A DNA stretch of 64,000 nucleotides from Pseudanabaena sp. FACHB-1998 (GCF_014696355.1 NZ_JACJQA010000028.1:248001-312000); one strand, 5' to 3'; shown: positions 1 to 8,809, numbered from the stretch's first letter. The notes: generated by a model from the letters alone, not told the origin. Numbers and translations are program-made.

Positions 1-1
1 A

Positions 2-922
2 GCTAACCAAGCGGAGTTAAGTTCGCGATCGCAAGCTGCCGAAGCAAATATCGCCCAAACCATCGAACAACTCAATCAAACCCAAACTAAACGAATCGGT
101 CGGCAAGAATCGTTAGCAATTAACCGAAAGATTCTCAATGATATTAAAGGTGTAGCGGATGCAGGGGGGATTTCCAAAATTCAATACCTCAAGCAGCAGG
201 AAGATGTTCTGAATACAGAATCAGAAATTCGTCAACTCGAACAAGAGGAAATGCGCTTAAAAGCCGCGATATCCGAGGGGCGATCGCGACTTACAAACAC
301 CTTTGACTCCACTCGCAAAGAGCTAACTGTCCAAATCGGTGATAACACTAAACGGATTGCGGAAATTGATAGCCAATTTACCAAAGCTCTAGTGGATAAC
401 AATAAGCGCCTTGCCGAAATCGAAGGACAAATCAGCCAAGCGGAAGTGGCTCTGCAATATCAAGAACTCCGCGCTCCCGTATCAGGAACTGTGTTTGAAC
501 TCAAGGCGGGGCTGGGCTATGTTGCCAACACCAATAACAGCGAAAATGTTCTCAAAATCGTGCCTGATGATCAATTAGTCGCCAAGATATTTATCACCAA
601 CCAAGATATCGGCTTTGTAAAAGAGAATATGCCCGTGGATGTGCGGTTGGATTCTTTTCCCTTTAGTGAATTTGGCGATGTTAAAGGGAAGCTAATTTGG
701 ATTGGTTCTGATGCCTTGCCCCCCGATCAGGCAAATCCGACCTATCGCTTTCCTGCGAAGGTACAGATTGATCGGCAGACCCTTAAGATTAATGGTCGTG
801 ATATTCGCCTACAGTCAGGAATGTCCTTAACTGCTAATATCAAGATTCGCGATCGCACGGTGATCAGTCTCTTTACTGACTTCTTCTTTAAAAATACCGA
901 AAGCCTCAAATATGTCCGTTAA
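2..922 (+). CDS. HlyD-family secretion adaptor, C-terminal part (5' truncated by window)
   Basis: The frame is open from the first bases, so the true start lies upstream; 306 residues are visible. The first ~150 visible residues are a long Gln/Glu/Lys-rich coiled coil. A lipoyl-like half with 'ELRAPVSGTVFEL' and a beta-barrel domain with 'GMSLTANIKIRDRTV' near the end follow. This is the architecture of membrane-fusion (HlyD) proteins that link an inner-membrane ABC exporter to the outer-membrane channel in type I secretion. A parvulin-type isomerase gene follows after 30 bp on the same strand, a pairing often seen in cyanobacterial type I export loci. The ABC ATPase is presumably upstream of the window (inference). 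Confidence 0.85.
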   Translation, partial: ANQAELSSRSQAAEANIAQTIEQLNQTQTKRIGRQESLAINRKILNDIKGVADAGGISKIQYLKQQEDVLNTESEIRQLEQEEMRLKAAISEGRSRLTNTFDSTRKELTVQIGDNTKRIAEIDSQFTKALVDNNKRLAEIEGQISQAEVALQYQELRAPVSGTVFELKAGLGYVANTNNSENVLKIVPDDQLVAKIFITNQDIGFVKENMPVDVRLDSFPFSEFGDVKGKLIWIGSDALPPDQANPTYRFPAKVQIDRQTLKINGRDIRLQSGMSLTANIKIRDRTVISLFTDFFFKNTESLKYVR

Positions 923-952
923 TACGCTACTTCCTATACTCAAATTAACCCT

Positions 953-1684
953 ATGCAAACCCTAGAAATTAATGGAGATAAATTTCAGCCAGAACAACTA
1001 GTTGAGAAAATGATTAGCTCGGGCATGATGCCTCAGCTAATCAAAGAGATCACAATTGATCGCATTACTGCTGATATCTCTTTAACTTCAGAAGAACGAC
1101 AGATTGCCATCCAACAAGCTGTTCAACAGTTAGGTATTGACTCGGAAGAGAAGTTACAAGAATGGCTGAAGCGACAAGGCATGAGTTTTTCGGACTTAGA
1201 AAAAAGATCAGAAAGAGCATTAAAGCTCTCAAAATACAAACAAGCGATTTGGGGAGCAAAGGTTAATTCCATCTTTTTAGAACGGAAACCTCAACTAGAT
1301 CGAGTAGTTTATTCGCTGATCTGTACTAAAGACTTTTGTGTTGCTCAAGAATTATATTTCCGAATTAAGGAAGGTGAGCAATCCTTTGATGAACTAGCCA
1401 GAGAATATTCCCAAGGTCCCGAAGCTCAAACAGGAGGATTAATTGGCCCAGTGGAATTTGGTTCAATTAATGCTAACCTTGCCAAAATTCTGCTGGTTAG
1501 CGATGCGGGTCAAGTCCAGACTCCGACAGTTATTGGGGATTGGGTCGTTTTAGTCAGACTCGAAAAGTTATTACCAGTCAAGCTAGATGAATCCGTACAA
1601 CAACGTTTAATCGATGAGAGCTTTACTAAGTGGTTAGAAGAATCTGTATCTCAACAGGTTACTTCTATCAAGATTATGATGTAG
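953..1684 (+). CDS. Parvulin-type peptidyl-prolyl isomerase (PpiC/SurA-like)
   Basis: 243 residues. The N-terminal ~95 residues are helical and SurA-like. A PpiC-type rotamase domain lies at about residues 110-215, with the family pattern 'FDELAREYSQGPEAQTGG' followed by 'GPVEFGSI'. No signal peptide is visible, so it probably acts in the cytoplasm or at the inner face of the exporter. It starts 30 bp after the HlyD stop and is probably co-transcribed; a role in keeping an exported substrate foldable is inference. The start is the first ATG and no strong Shine-Dalgarno sequence is seen. Confidence 0.85.
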   Translation: MQTLEINGDKFQPEQLVEKMISSGMMPQLIKEITIDRITADISLTSEERQIAIQQAVQQLGIDSEEKLQEWLKRQGMSFSDLEKRSERALKLSKYKQAIWGAKVNSIFLERKPQLDRVVYSLICTKDFCVAQELYFRIKEGEQSFDELAREYSQGPEAQTGGLIGPVEFGSINANLAKILLVSDAGQVQTPTVIGDWVVLVRLEKLLPVKLDESVQQRLIDESFTKWLEESVSQQVTSIKIMM

Positions 1685-1727
1685 ATGAGCCAGTGAGAGC
1701 CTTATCAAGTATTCTTCCGTCCCCATT

Positions 1728-1766
1728 AATTCACGAAAGTGGACAACACTTTTGTGAATTGGTATA
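1728..1766. repeat. Partial copy of the TCACGAAAGTG palindromic element
   Basis: An inverted repeat reading AATTCACGAAAGTG ... CACTTTTGTGAATT followed by GGTAT. It matches the right half of the ~100-bp ATACCAAAT elements at 31827 and 44354. It lies between the parvulin gene and the convergent Uma2 gene. Confidence 0.7.
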
Positions 1767-1776
1767 AATCATAGTT

Positions 1777-2400
1777 TCACATCCCAGTATTCAGAATTTC
1801 CTTAGCAGTTAATTTCAAATTTGGAAATGTTGGTGAAGCGATCGCCTCATTACCGCGAAACAAATTAATTTCATACTCTCCATCTACCAACGCGCCGATT
1901 GAAAGAGTAGGTTGTTTAGGCTTACCAATATGTCGAATTCCGCCTAAACCTAAATAATCAGCAATCCAATATTCAGGAATACCTAAAGCCGCGTAATCCT
2001 CAACTTTACGTGCATAATCATTTTGCCAATTACTACTCACAACTTCTGCGACAAACTTGATTGAGCTACCCATTGTGATGATCGATTGTTCTTGCCAGAG
2101 CGATTCTTTCGCAACTTCCGTTCGATCTACAACTATTACATCAGGACGAAAAGCCGTCATACTTGCACTAGAGGGACGAAACAAGCCCCTTTGCAATACA
2201 AACCAAGGCAAGCCTAACTGCTCAATCTGAACACAGATTTTTGCTGTGATCAAAGCCGCAACTTCCTCATGCTGCCCCGTTGGTTCCAAATCGAACACCT
2301 CTCCATCAATCAATTCATAGCGATTATTTCCACCATAAAGCGCGATAAACTCATCTAGGCTTACAGGTTGATTCTGTACTGGTGCGATCGTCAGGGTCAT
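1777..2400 (-). CDS. Uma2-family (DUF820) putative restriction-endonuclease-fold protein
   Basis: 207 residues, typical for the Uma2 family, which is strongly expanded in cyanobacteria. Visible motifs are 'RYELIDGEV' near residue 27, the acidic 'RPDVIVVD' strand, 'VAEVVSSNW' and 'KVEDYAALGIPEYWIAD'. Together they give the PD-(D/E)XK nuclease core. The biological role of these proteins is not established. It is monocistronic and read toward the parvulin gene. A 112-bp palindromic repeat lies upstream of its start. Confidence 0.85.
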   Translation of the reverse strand: MTLTIAPVQNQPVSLDEFIALYGGNNRYELIDGEVFDLEPTGQHEEVAALITAKICVQIEQLGLPWFVLQRGLFRPSSASMTAFRPDVIVVDRTEVAKESLWQEQSIITMGSSIKFVAEVVSSNWQNDYARKVEDYAALGIPEYWIADYLGLGGIRHIGKPKQPTLSIGALVDGEYEINLFRGNEAIASPTFPNLKLTAKEILNTGM

Positions 2401-2468
2401 AGCTCACCTATCCCCAATTAGTCCTTTCAGCTTACCAAATTTTAGGGGTAGGGGCTACTTTATATAGA

Positions 2469-2580
2469 TATAGCAATGTAAGTTTTGCTTAGGACATAAA
2501 ACCCAAAAAGCGAGTTGCGGCGCTTCGCGCCGCAACTCGCTTTTTGGGTTTTGGTTTGTACTGGCTAACTCTTGCTTTGC
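2469..2580. repeat. 112-bp palindromic repeat, copy 1
   Basis: The centre is a perfect 26-bp stem with a TTC loop (2498-2552) built on the core GCGGCGC-TTC-GCGCCGC. The flanks are TATAGCAATGTAAG on the left and CTCTTGCTTTGC on the right. The whole unit recurs in inverted orientation at 50136-50247 with the same length and only about five differences, two of which are compensatory in the stem. Confidence 0.92.
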
Positions 2581-2638
2581 AATATTATAGATGCAACGCT
2601 GATGTTGCCGATTATTGCGGAAACTTAGTATGGTGAAA

Positions 2639-3475
2639 TCATTTTTTCTTGGTAAACCAAACCTCTAAATCCTCAAGAGTCTGAAAATCCAAAAGCGCTT
2701 CAGCAAGACTCTCTAAGCGAGGGATATGTAGTCTCATAATTCGAGTATGCAGCTTTGGTGGTACAGTCCCAAACTTATGAGTCAGCAACCTCCGAACAAT
2801 CGTAACTAATCCTTCTTTACGACCTTCTTTACGACCTTCTTGCCGACCTTCTTGCAAAATCTCTTGATATGTTACTGATTCACGCATGAGATCTCTCCTT
2901 AAAATTTGCTTAACAATATTTTTGTCTAAAACCAGACCAGCCAATACATAGGTTGCAGCTCCTATGGTTTTGCGAGTATTGAGATCAGGGATTTCGTCAA
3001 TTTTTTGAGCAATATCTTGCAGCAAGCGCTCCTTGTTACTCTCGTTTACAAGTATAGCAAAGGGGAGCATACCTGAATATTTTAAGAATTTAGTTGATTC
3101 TTGTTCCCATAGTCTGATTACTTCAAATTCATGATAAGTTTTGCCATCCTCAAATTTGTCCTGAAAAACCAAATCTGAGTTTGTCTCTTTCAAGTAAATC
3201 ACAACCTGACGTATTTTCTTATTGGGAAATCGCCTCTTACCGCGTACCCAATAGTCCAACATTCTGAAGGGAATTTGCAGATCCGCTTTAGTTTGAAATT
3301 CTAAATGCAGTAATAAACCCTCGGCTTCTAGCAAAATCAAACTATCGGCTCGAATCGGCTCAACTGCTAGCTCTTGCGGCTGGACTTGAGTTAATAAAAT
3401 GGGTTCACCCAATAACCAAGAGGCAATATCAGTAGAGTAAGTTTCGGCAAGAAATTTGCAAATATTGTCAAACAT
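2639..3475 (-). CDS. Rpn/PD-(D/E)XK nuclease family protein with DUF4351-like tail
   Basis: 278 residues. The N-terminal half has 'RADSLILLEAEGLLLHLEFQTKA', the D...E-x-Q/K catalytic pattern of Rpn/transposase_31-type nucleases. A short charged repeat 'EGRQEGRKEGRKEG' lies near residue 210. The C-terminal ~60 residues resemble the DUF4351 tail found in many cyanobacterial members. Rpn proteins are linked to recA-independent recombination in E. coli; the role here is unknown. No transposon ends are seen beside it. All catalytic-looking residues are present, so it is probably intact. Confidence 0.8.
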   Translation of the reverse strand: MFDNICKFLAETYSTDIASWLLGEPILLTQVQPQELAVEPIRADSLILLEAEGLLLHLEFQTKADLQIPFRMLDYWVRGKRRFPNKKIRQVVIYLKETNSDLVFQDKFEDGKTYHEFEVIRLWEQESTKFLKYSGMLPFAILVNESNKERLLQDIAQKIDEIPDLNTRKTIGAATYVLAGLVLDKNIVKQILRRDLMRESVTYQEILQEGRQEGRKEGRKEGLVTIVRRLLTHKFGTVPPKLHTRIMRLHIPRLESLAEALLDFQTLEDLEVWFTKKK

Positions 3476-3520
3476 TGACCGATTTTAGCTTTTTCAAAGA
3501 ATCTGCACAAATTTTGAGTT

Positions 3521-3586
3521 AAGTAGCTACCTAAAAAACTATATGGTATACGCGCAGCGTGCGCCACAGGTTTTAGATAGCTACTT
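3521..3586. repeat. Inverted repeat upstream of the Rpn gene
   Basis: AAGTAGCTACCTAAAA is matched by TTTTAGATAGCTACTT, with the CGCGCAGCGTGCGCC core motif in the loop. The same core occurs in the stems at 7051 and 37674. Confidence 0.65.
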
Positions 3587-3657
3587 ATAAACATTCACGC
3601 TAAGATGTAAAGGTTTGTTACAAATTTTCTAAATCGTCCTTCCATCGTTAGTGAACC

Positions 3658-5349
3658 GTGTCAGCTTTATCTTCTGAACCCAATTATCGCTGGAGTCGTG
3701 ACAACTACTCTGAATTCGCCCGTACCCTCGATATCTGGCGCACCGTTTTGACCTTTTCGTGGATGATCTGGTTAGATGGTAAAAAATGGAGCTATATCGG
3801 CGGCAAAACTGAAGCTAAGGTTAAAAAACGCACTAGAAGACGAGCGATCTGGCTGCGTGAATCCATGCTTCAACTGGGCCCCACATTTATTAAAGTTGGG
3901 CAGTTGCTTTCCACCCGCGCCGATATTTTGCCAACGGAGTCCGTTGAGGAGCTATCCAAATTACAGGACAAAGTTCCCGCCTTCACTGCCGAAAAGGCTA
4001 AACAAATTGTTGAGGCAGATTTAGGCAAACCCATTGATCAAATGTTTGGCTACTTTGATCCCATTCCCCTCGCGGCGGCAAGTCTGGGGCAAGTCCATAA
4101 AGCCCAACTGCATACGGGGGAAGAAATCGTCGTCAAAGTACAACGTCCGGGATTATTAAAACTATTTGCGATCGATTTGGGGATTCTCAAAAAAATTGCT
4201 CAGTATTTTCAAAATCATCCTAAATATGGCAGGGGACGTGACTGGGTTGGCATTTATGAAGAATGCAGCAAAATTCTGTATGAAGAAGCGGATTATTTAA
4301 AAGAAGGTAAGAATGCGGACACCTTTCGGCGAAACTTTCGGGGCGATCGCCGCATTATGGTTCCGCGAGTCTATTGGCGCTATGCTTCGCGCCGAGTACT
4401 GACTTTGGAATATATGCCGGGGATTAAGGTCAGTAACTATGAAGCCCTTGAAGCCGCAGGGATCGATCGCAAAATTATTGCGCGTATCGGAGCAGAGGCA
4501 TATCTCGAACAGTTACTAAATCATGGCTTTTTCCATGCCGATCCTCACCCCGGAAATTTGGCGGTAACAGGTAAGGGTGAATTAATTTTTTATGATTTCG
4601 GGATGATGGGGCAGATCCAATCCATCACCCGTGATAAATTGCTTCGCACCTTCTTTGGTATTGCCAAAAAAGATGCAGAGGCCGTGGTGAACTCCCTGAT
4701 CGAGCTAGGTGCTTTAGAGGTCAAAGGCGATACGGGTCCCATCAGACGATCGGTGCAATATATGCTCGATAACTTCATGGGTCAACCAATGGATAAGCAA
4801 TCCGTAGCATCTATTAGTGATGATTTATACGATATTGCTTATGACCAACCATTTCGGTTTCCCGCCACCTTTACCTTTGTGATGAGAGCGCTTTCGACGC
4901 TGGAAGGTTTAGGCAAAGGACTAGATCCTAATTTTAATTTTATGGAAGTCGCAAAACCCTACGCAACTAATCTTATGGAAAATGGCAGTACTAAAGAGTC
5001 AGGCAGTTTATCCACTGCTTTTCTGGGTGAGCTAGGCAGACAAGCGGCTCAGGTTAGTAATACGGCGATCGCTTTACCCCGCCGCATTGATGACACTCTT
5101 GCTAAGCTCGATCGTGGGGACATTCGCGTCAGGATTAAATCCCAAGAAACCGATCGCCTATTACGCAGGCTCAGTAACGTCGGTATCGGGGCAATTTATG
5201 CCCTTTTGGGTGCAACCTGCCTCATTTGCGCCACAATGCTATTAATTAATGGCTGGCAAATCCCCGCAGTTATGGCGGCGATTACCGCCATAATTTTTGT
5301 ATTAGTTTTATTGCGATTATTATCACGAATAGATCGTCCTGAACGATAA
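3658..5349 (+). CDS. AarF/ABC1/UbiB-family atypical kinase (copy 1)
   Basis: 563 residues starting at GTG. ABC1 signatures are present: 'FIKVGQLLSTRADILP' (KxGQ, ~79-82), the Ala-rich 'PLAAASLGQVHKAQL' that replaces the P-loop, the catalytic 'GFFHADPHPGNL' and 'FYDFGMMG' (DFG-like). Two hydrophobic segments lie in the last ~60 residues ('IGAIYALLGATCLICATMLLI' region). ABC1 proteins are linked to prenylquinone metabolism; the cyanobacterial and plastid members are associated with thylakoids. A second, divergent paralogue is at 45833. It is monocistronic, with a stem-loop 7 bp after the stop. Confidence 0.93.
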   Translation: MSALSSEPNYRWSRDNYSEFARTLDIWRTVLTFSWMIWLDGKKWSYIGGKTEAKVKKRTRRRAIWLRESMLQLGPTFIKVGQLLSTRADILPTESVEELSKLQDKVPAFTAEKAKQIVEADLGKPIDQMFGYFDPIPLAAASLGQVHKAQLHTGEEIVVKVQRPGLLKLFAIDLGILKKIAQYFQNHPKYGRGRDWVGIYEECSKILYEEADYLKEGKNADTFRRNFRGDRRIMVPRVYWRYASRRVLTLEYMPGIKVSNYEALEAAGIDRKIIARIGAEAYLEQLLNHGFFHADPHPGNLAVTGKGELIFYDFGMMGQIQSITRDKLLRTFFGIAKKDAEAVVNSLIELGALEVKGDTGPIRRSVQYMLDNFMGQPMDKQSVASISDDLYDIAYDQPFRFPATFTFVMRALSTLEGLGKGLDPNFNFMEVAKPYATNLMENGSTKESGSLSTAFLGELGRQAAQVSNTAIALPRRIDDTLAKLDRGDIRVRIKSQETDRLLRRLSNVGIGAIYALLGATCLICATMLLINGWQIPAVMAAITAIIFVLVLLRLLSRIDRPER

Positions 5350-5355
5350 ACCCTA

Positions 5356-5388
5356 ATAGAGTTGTGGCGCGAAGCGCCACAACTCTAT
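5356..5388. terminator. Stem-loop after the aarF-like gene
   Basis: Perfect 15-bp stem with a GAA loop and core GTGGCGC-GAA-GCGCCAC. It starts 7 bp after the stop. It lacks a long 3' T tract, so termination is inferred from position. Confidence 0.6.
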
Positions 5389-5396
5389 GGGGACAT

Positions 5397-5466
5397 TGTA
5401 GGATGGGTTCGCGATCACCTACCCCATCATCTCTACCAAATTGATGGGCTACTGATGCATCCTACA
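5397..5466. repeat. Element with TGTAGGATG terminal inverted repeats
   Basis: TGTAGGATG at 5397 is mirrored by CATCCTACA ending at 5466. The interior reads GGTTCGCGATCACC...CCCATC. It resembles a small dispersed cyanobacterial repeat; only one copy was noticed in this window. Confidence 0.5.
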
Positions 5467-5604
5467 TTTAGTTAAGCCTTCCTACTTAAATTGAAGTTTG
5501 GTGATAGTTTATGGATATTGTTATAGTTTTAGTCTCTGAAGGTTAAACTATAGATTGCTGTAGCAGAACTGGTCAATTCAATACGTCGAGCCAAACCACC
5601 TAAC

Positions 5605-6342
5605 ATGAAGCGTCTATTTGCGGGAGCTACCGATACTGGCTGTGTCAGATCAGCCAATCAAGATTCTTACCATATCGATCCTGAGGGACGATTTTTTGTA
5701 GTTGCGGATGGAATGGGAGGACACGCAGGAGGTGAGGTGGCAAGTCAAATTGCTGTCGATTCAATTCGCGCTTGTCTAGAGTCTCTTTGGGATGTTGAGA
5801 CTGATGTGCCGAAGTTGATGCAAGATGCGATCGACAAAGCTAATCAAGCCATTATTAACGATCAAATGTCTAATCCTGTGCGATCAGACATGGGAACAAC
5901 GGTTGTTGTATTGGTATTTCGCGACGAACAGCCTTGGTTTTGTCACATTGGCGACTCTCGCTTATATCGTTTGCGCGGAGCTAAGCTAGAACAAATTAGC
6001 GATGACCACACATGGATCGCAAGGGCTATTCAAACAGGTGTGGTGAATGCCGATGATGCCAAAAGCCATCCTTGGCGACATATGCTTTTGCAATGTTTAG
6101 GGCGCGAAGATCTCAAAGCGACAAGTGCTAAAGAAATCGAATGGCAACCTGGCGATCGCTTTTTGATCTGTAGTGACGGCTTAACCGAGGAACTCAGTGA
6201 CGATCGCATTGCTCATCAACTCAAGAGTATTCGGAATTGTCAGCAAGCCGCCCAAGCTTTGATTGAATCCGCAAAATTGCGGGGAGGACGCGACAACATT
6301 ACGGTAGTAATTGTGTCTAACGAATTAAATCCTCAGTCTTAA
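5605..6342 (+). CDS. PP2C-family Ser/Thr protein phosphatase (Stp1/PrpC type)
   Basis: 245 residues, a single PP2C domain without membrane segments. Metal-binding motifs are visible: 'SANQD' (16-20), 'VVADGMGGHAGGE' (D35-G36), 'SDMGTT', 'ICSDGLTEEL' and the terminal 'GGRDNITVVIV'. It removes phosphate from Ser/Thr of proteins in the cytoplasm. No partner kinase is adjacent; the preceding AarF-type kinase is of a different class. It starts at ATG in 'cctaacatgaag'. A long stem-loop follows. Confidence 0.93.
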   Translation: MKRLFAGATDTGCVRSANQDSYHIDPEGRFFVVADGMGGHAGGEVASQIAVDSIRACLESLWDVETDVPKLMQDAIDKANQAIINDQMSNPVRSDMGTTVVVLVFRDEQPWFCHIGDSRLYRLRGAKLEQISDDHTWIARAIQTGVVNADDAKSHPWRHMLLQCLGREDLKATSAKEIEWQPGDRFLICSDGLTEELSDDRIAHQLKSIRNCQQAAQALIESAKLRGGRDNITVVIVSNELNPQS

Positions 6343-6377
6343 AGTGGATTACCGCGCTTTGCGCTTTCTTCAAACTC

Positions 6378-6426
6378 AGAAATATTTTTAAAAGCGTCGC
6401 AAAGCACCGCTTTTAAAAATATTTCT
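6378..6426. repeat. Stem-loop of the TTACAG-type family after the PP2C gene
   Basis: 19-bp AT-rich arms (AGAAATATTTTTAAAAGCG and its complement) surround a short core. The left flank CGCGCTTTGCGCTTTCTTCAAA matches other members of the TTACAG-ended element family. Confidence 0.8.
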
Positions 6427-6452
6427 GTACTAATTAAACTGTGTGAAGTCCT

Positions 6453-7040
6453 ATGAACAGCATTCGCAGAATAGGCTTTTTAATTTTATTGACTCTTGCC
6501 CTAGTCGCAACCGTTAGTATTTCTGATAGTAATTTTTTGGGGAACTCTGAGGCAAAGTCTAGCTTAGTGGAAGAAGCTTGGGGACAAGCTGGCTCGATCG
6601 CCTATCAAGCCGCTTCTAAGACTATGCGCTCTAAAAATCCCGAAGGCGTGCCTTTAAATAATGTTCAAAAGCGTTATTTGCGGCGCTATTTCATTGACTA
6701 TATTGATCGCGTAACCGTTATTTACAATGCCCAAATGATGGATCGTTGGGTACTTGGTAATATTGCCGTGCATTTTGGCAAAGTGGAATCGATCGCACAA
6801 ACCTATTGCGATCGCGTCTATCTTCGCGATCAATACAAACCTGATGATGTCAAACAGTTAGCCGTATTAGCCCATGAAATGGTGCATGTGCGTCAGTGTG
6901 AACAAAATGGCGGTTTAGATCAGTTTGGTTATCAATACTTTGTGGAGTATAAACGCTCCAGTCAAAAGTATGAAAACAACGTGATGGAGCGTGAAGCTTA
7001 CGATCTCCAAAATAGGTTTATTACTAACAGCCTCTCTTAA
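6453..7040 (+). CDS. Secreted or anchored HExxH-motif protein (DUF4157-like)
   Basis: 195 residues. Residues ~4-25 ('RRIGFLILLTLALVATVSI') form a signal peptide or membrane anchor. The mature part contains 'LAVLAHEMVHVRQCEQNGG', an HExxH zinc site, and a downstream 'VMEREAYDLQNRF' that could give the third ligand. This layout resembles the DUF4157 domain. No protease activity has been shown for such stand-alone proteins. It is flanked by stem-loops on both sides, so probably a single transcript unit. Confidence 0.7.
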   Translation: MNSIRRIGFLILLTLALVATVSISDSNFLGNSEAKSSLVEEAWGQAGSIAYQAASKTMRSKNPEGVPLNNVQKRYLRRYFIDYIDRVTVIYNAQMMDRWVLGNIAVHFGKVESIAQTYCDRVYLRDQYKPDDVKQLAVLAHEMVHVRQCEQNGGLDQFGYQYFVEYKRSSQKYENNVMEREAYDLQNRFITNSLS

Positions 7041-7050
7041 TAAGTATCTA

Positions 7051-7097
7051 GACTAAAAGAGATGGCGCACGCGCAGCGTGCGCCATCTCTTTTAGTC
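7051..7097. terminator. Perfect 22-bp stem-loop after the HExxH gene
   Basis: Arms GACTAAAAGAGATGGCGCACGC with a GCA loop. The core GGCGCACGCGCAGCGTGCGCC is shared with 37674-37724. The right arm ends in a T-rich run. Confidence 0.75.
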
Positions 7098-7130
7098 TTA
7101 TAAAATGGCTATGCCATTTTATATTTTGGG

Positions 7131-7232
7131 ATTACAACGCTTTGCAAACAAACCCAAGAGATTTTTTAAAAGCGTTGCAAGGCAACGCTTTTAAAAAATC
7201 TCTTGGGTTTGTTTAATCGGAAATTACGGTAA
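7131..7232. repeat. TTACAG-family element with a perfect 33-bp stem
   Basis: Stem at 7146-7214 (33 bp, AAG loop). The outer flanks ATTACAACGCTTTGCAAAC and ATCGGAAATTACGGTAA match those of other family members, while the inner arm sequence is unrelated to most of them. Confidence 0.85.
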
Positions 7233-7268
7233 AAGAGAGTTGTGGCGCAAAGCGCCGCAACTCTCTTT
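7232..7268. repeat. Stem-loop upstream of recR
   Basis: 17-bp stem AAAGAGAGTTGTGGCGC with an AAA loop and one mismatch. It directly abuts the previous element. Confidence 0.75.
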
Positions 7269-7323
7269 GGGGTTCTAAGCTATAGCGTGTAAAATTATTA
7301 AGTTATTTCATGCCCATGCTGTT

Positions 7324-7920
7324 TTGTATACTCGCCCCTTAGCTAATCTCATCGAACAACTGCAACGACTCCCCGGAGTGGGGGCAAAAACGGCTCAGCG
7401 CTTATCACTTCACATCATTAAGCGCCCCACCGAAGAGATTGAAGCCCTTGCCCATGCATTATTGCAAGCTAAACAACAGGTTGGTAGTTGCACAATATGC
7501 GGACATCTTTCCGCCGAACCAATTTGTGAAATTTGCGCCCATCCCAGTCGTGATAATTCGACTATATGCGTAGTGGCGGACTCTCGCGATCTGATCGCTC
7601 TAGAAAAAACGCGCGAGTATCGTGGCAAATATCATGTTCTCGGTGGGTTAATTTCCCCCATGGATGGCATCAGCCCCGATCAGTTAAATATCCAAGGCTT
7701 AGTACGTCGCGTTAGTGGAAACAAAGTCAAAGAAGTAATTATGGCGATCGCCCCAAGCGTAGAAGGTGAAACCACCACCTTATATGTGGGGGGATTATTA
7801 AAGCCTTTTACAAAAGTTACGCGGATTGCCTTTGGTATTCCGATGGGTGGTGATTTAGAATATGCAGATGAGGTAACACTCGCTAAAGCGATCGAGGGCC
7901 GACGCGAATTAGATTTTTAG
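7324..7920 (+). CDS. recR: Recombination protein RecR
   Basis: 198 residues, the usual RecR length. The N-terminal helix-hairpin-helix '[12 protein letters not shown]' (16-27) is followed by a C4 zinc finger (C56, C59, C68, C71) and a Toprim domain beginning '[16 protein letters not shown]'. The C-terminal Walker-B-like '[19 protein letters not shown]' is present. RecR works with RecO/RecF to load RecA on SSB-coated single-stranded DNA. The reading frame starts at TTG; no closer ATG preserves the conserved N-terminus. Confidence 0.97.
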   Translation: MYTRPLANLIEQLQRLPGVGAKTAQRLSLHIIKRPTEEIEALAHALLQAKQQVGSCTICGHLSAEPICEICAHPSRDNSTICVVADSRDLIALEKTREYRGKYHVLGGLISPMDGISPDQLNIQGLVRRVSGNKVKEVIMAIAPSVEGETTTLYVGGLLKPFTKVTRIAFGIPMGGDLEYADEVTLAKAIEGRRELDF

Positions 7921-7957
7921 CTAGTTACAGTGCTTTACGCTCAAAACTAAGTTAAGA

Positions 7958-7998
7958 AGTTTTGCAAAAATGTTGCTTCGCAACATTTTTGCAAAACT
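7958..7998. repeat. Stem-loop between recR and the ydcF-like gene
   Basis: 19-bp arms around a TTC loop (AGTTTTGCAAAAATGTTGC). The preceding GTTACAGTGCTTTACGCTCAAAAC marks a TTACAG-family member. An ATG in the arm makes a spurious upstream extension of the next reading frame. Confidence 0.82.
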
Positions 7999-8141
7999 CG
8001 ATAATTACTGGGAGAGATTGCTCCGAATGGGGCAGTCCCTTAACAAAATCTTGTTGCATATTGTCCCATCATGCAGATAATATTTTGCTGATTCGCAGCG
8101 CCAAAATGATGATGCTTGATCCATTAACTAGAAGGAGTCCT

Positions 8142-8660
8142 ATGACAGCTTTATCAGGGTTAATTGGTTCTGGATGCATGATATTTGGGTTGCCTTGCGT
8201 TCCTCCAATCATCAGCAGTCCACCACCTAAAGAGCCACAGGCGATCCTTGTCTTAGGAGGCGCGCCCTCCCGCGAGAAATTTGCTGCTCAATTTGCTTTA
8301 CAACACCCCAGTCTCCCCATCTTTGTGTCTTCGGGAAGTCCCGAGGAATATGCCCAATATGTATTTGATAGTGCAGGAATAAATCGCAGTCGCGTTATTT
8401 TAGACTATCGGGCTGTCGATACAGTCACCAACTTCACCGTGATGGTGAAGGAGTTGCAGAGCCGCAAAATTACGGATGTCTATGTGCTGACTTCTGATTT
8501 CCATATGCCTCGCGCCCTTGTCATTGGCAAAATCGTTTTGGGCAGTCGTGGCATTGAGATGCATCCTGTGACGATTCCATCAAAAATTCAATCGGAAAAT
8601 CCTGCTAAGTCTTTACGTGATGGCTTGCGATCGGTTTTCTGGCTAGTTACAGGTTCATAA
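8142..8660 (+). CDS. YdcF/DUF218-family protein
   Basis: 172 residues from the ATG at 8142, chosen because AAGGAG lies just upstream (8132-8137). The longer frame would begin inside the stem-loop at 7958. Residues 3-20 are hydrophobic (signal anchor). The DUF218 core shows 'AILVLGGAPSRE', 'VSSGSPEEYAQYV', 'RAVDTVTNF' and 'VYVLTSDFHMPRALVI'. DUF218 proteins (SanA/YdcF/ElyC) are envelope-linked with no assigned reaction in most cases. Confidence 0.85.
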   Translation: MTALSGLIGSGCMIFGLPCVPPIISSPPPKEPQAILVLGGAPSREKFAAQFALQHPSLPIFVSSGSPEEYAQYVFDSAGINRSRVILDYRAVDTVTNFTVMVKELQSRKITDVYVLTSDFHMPRALVIGKIVLGSRGIEMHPVTIPSKIQSENPAKSLRDGLRSVFWLVTGS

Positions 8661-8665
8661 TCAAA

Positions 8666-8722
8666 GACTTAATCAAAAAATAATCGCGGCGCTTTGCGCC
8701 GCGATTATTTTTTGATTAAGTC
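8666..8722. terminator. Perfect 27-bp stem-loop after the ydcF-like gene
   Basis: Arms GACTTAATCAAAAAATAATC plus the core GCGGCGC-TTT-GCGCCGC. The right arm contains a run of six T, consistent with termination. Confidence 0.8.
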
Positions 8723-8779
8723 AAGAATGTTAGGACAAAAACTTGCATTGCTATATTTTCAAAAAAATTTCAAATTTTG

Positions 8780-8809
8780 TTGATCGAAAATGACCATCGG
8801 TGTTATCTT
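8780..8809 (+). promoter_or_regulatory. Putative promoter of tRNA-Phe
   Basis: TTGATC (8780) and TATCTT (8804) are separated by 18 bp and lie about 25 bp before the mature tRNA. Assigned by pattern only. Confidence 0.4.

Noticed and set aside
2639-3475. Active transposase of an insertion sequence
   Set aside because: Rpn-type proteins are transposase-like in name only; no terminal repeats or target duplication surround the gene.
7962-8141. Cys-rich N-terminal extension of the YdcF-like protein
   Set aside because: It would begin inside a stem-loop. An ATG with AAGGAG at 8142 gives a normal DUF218 protein.
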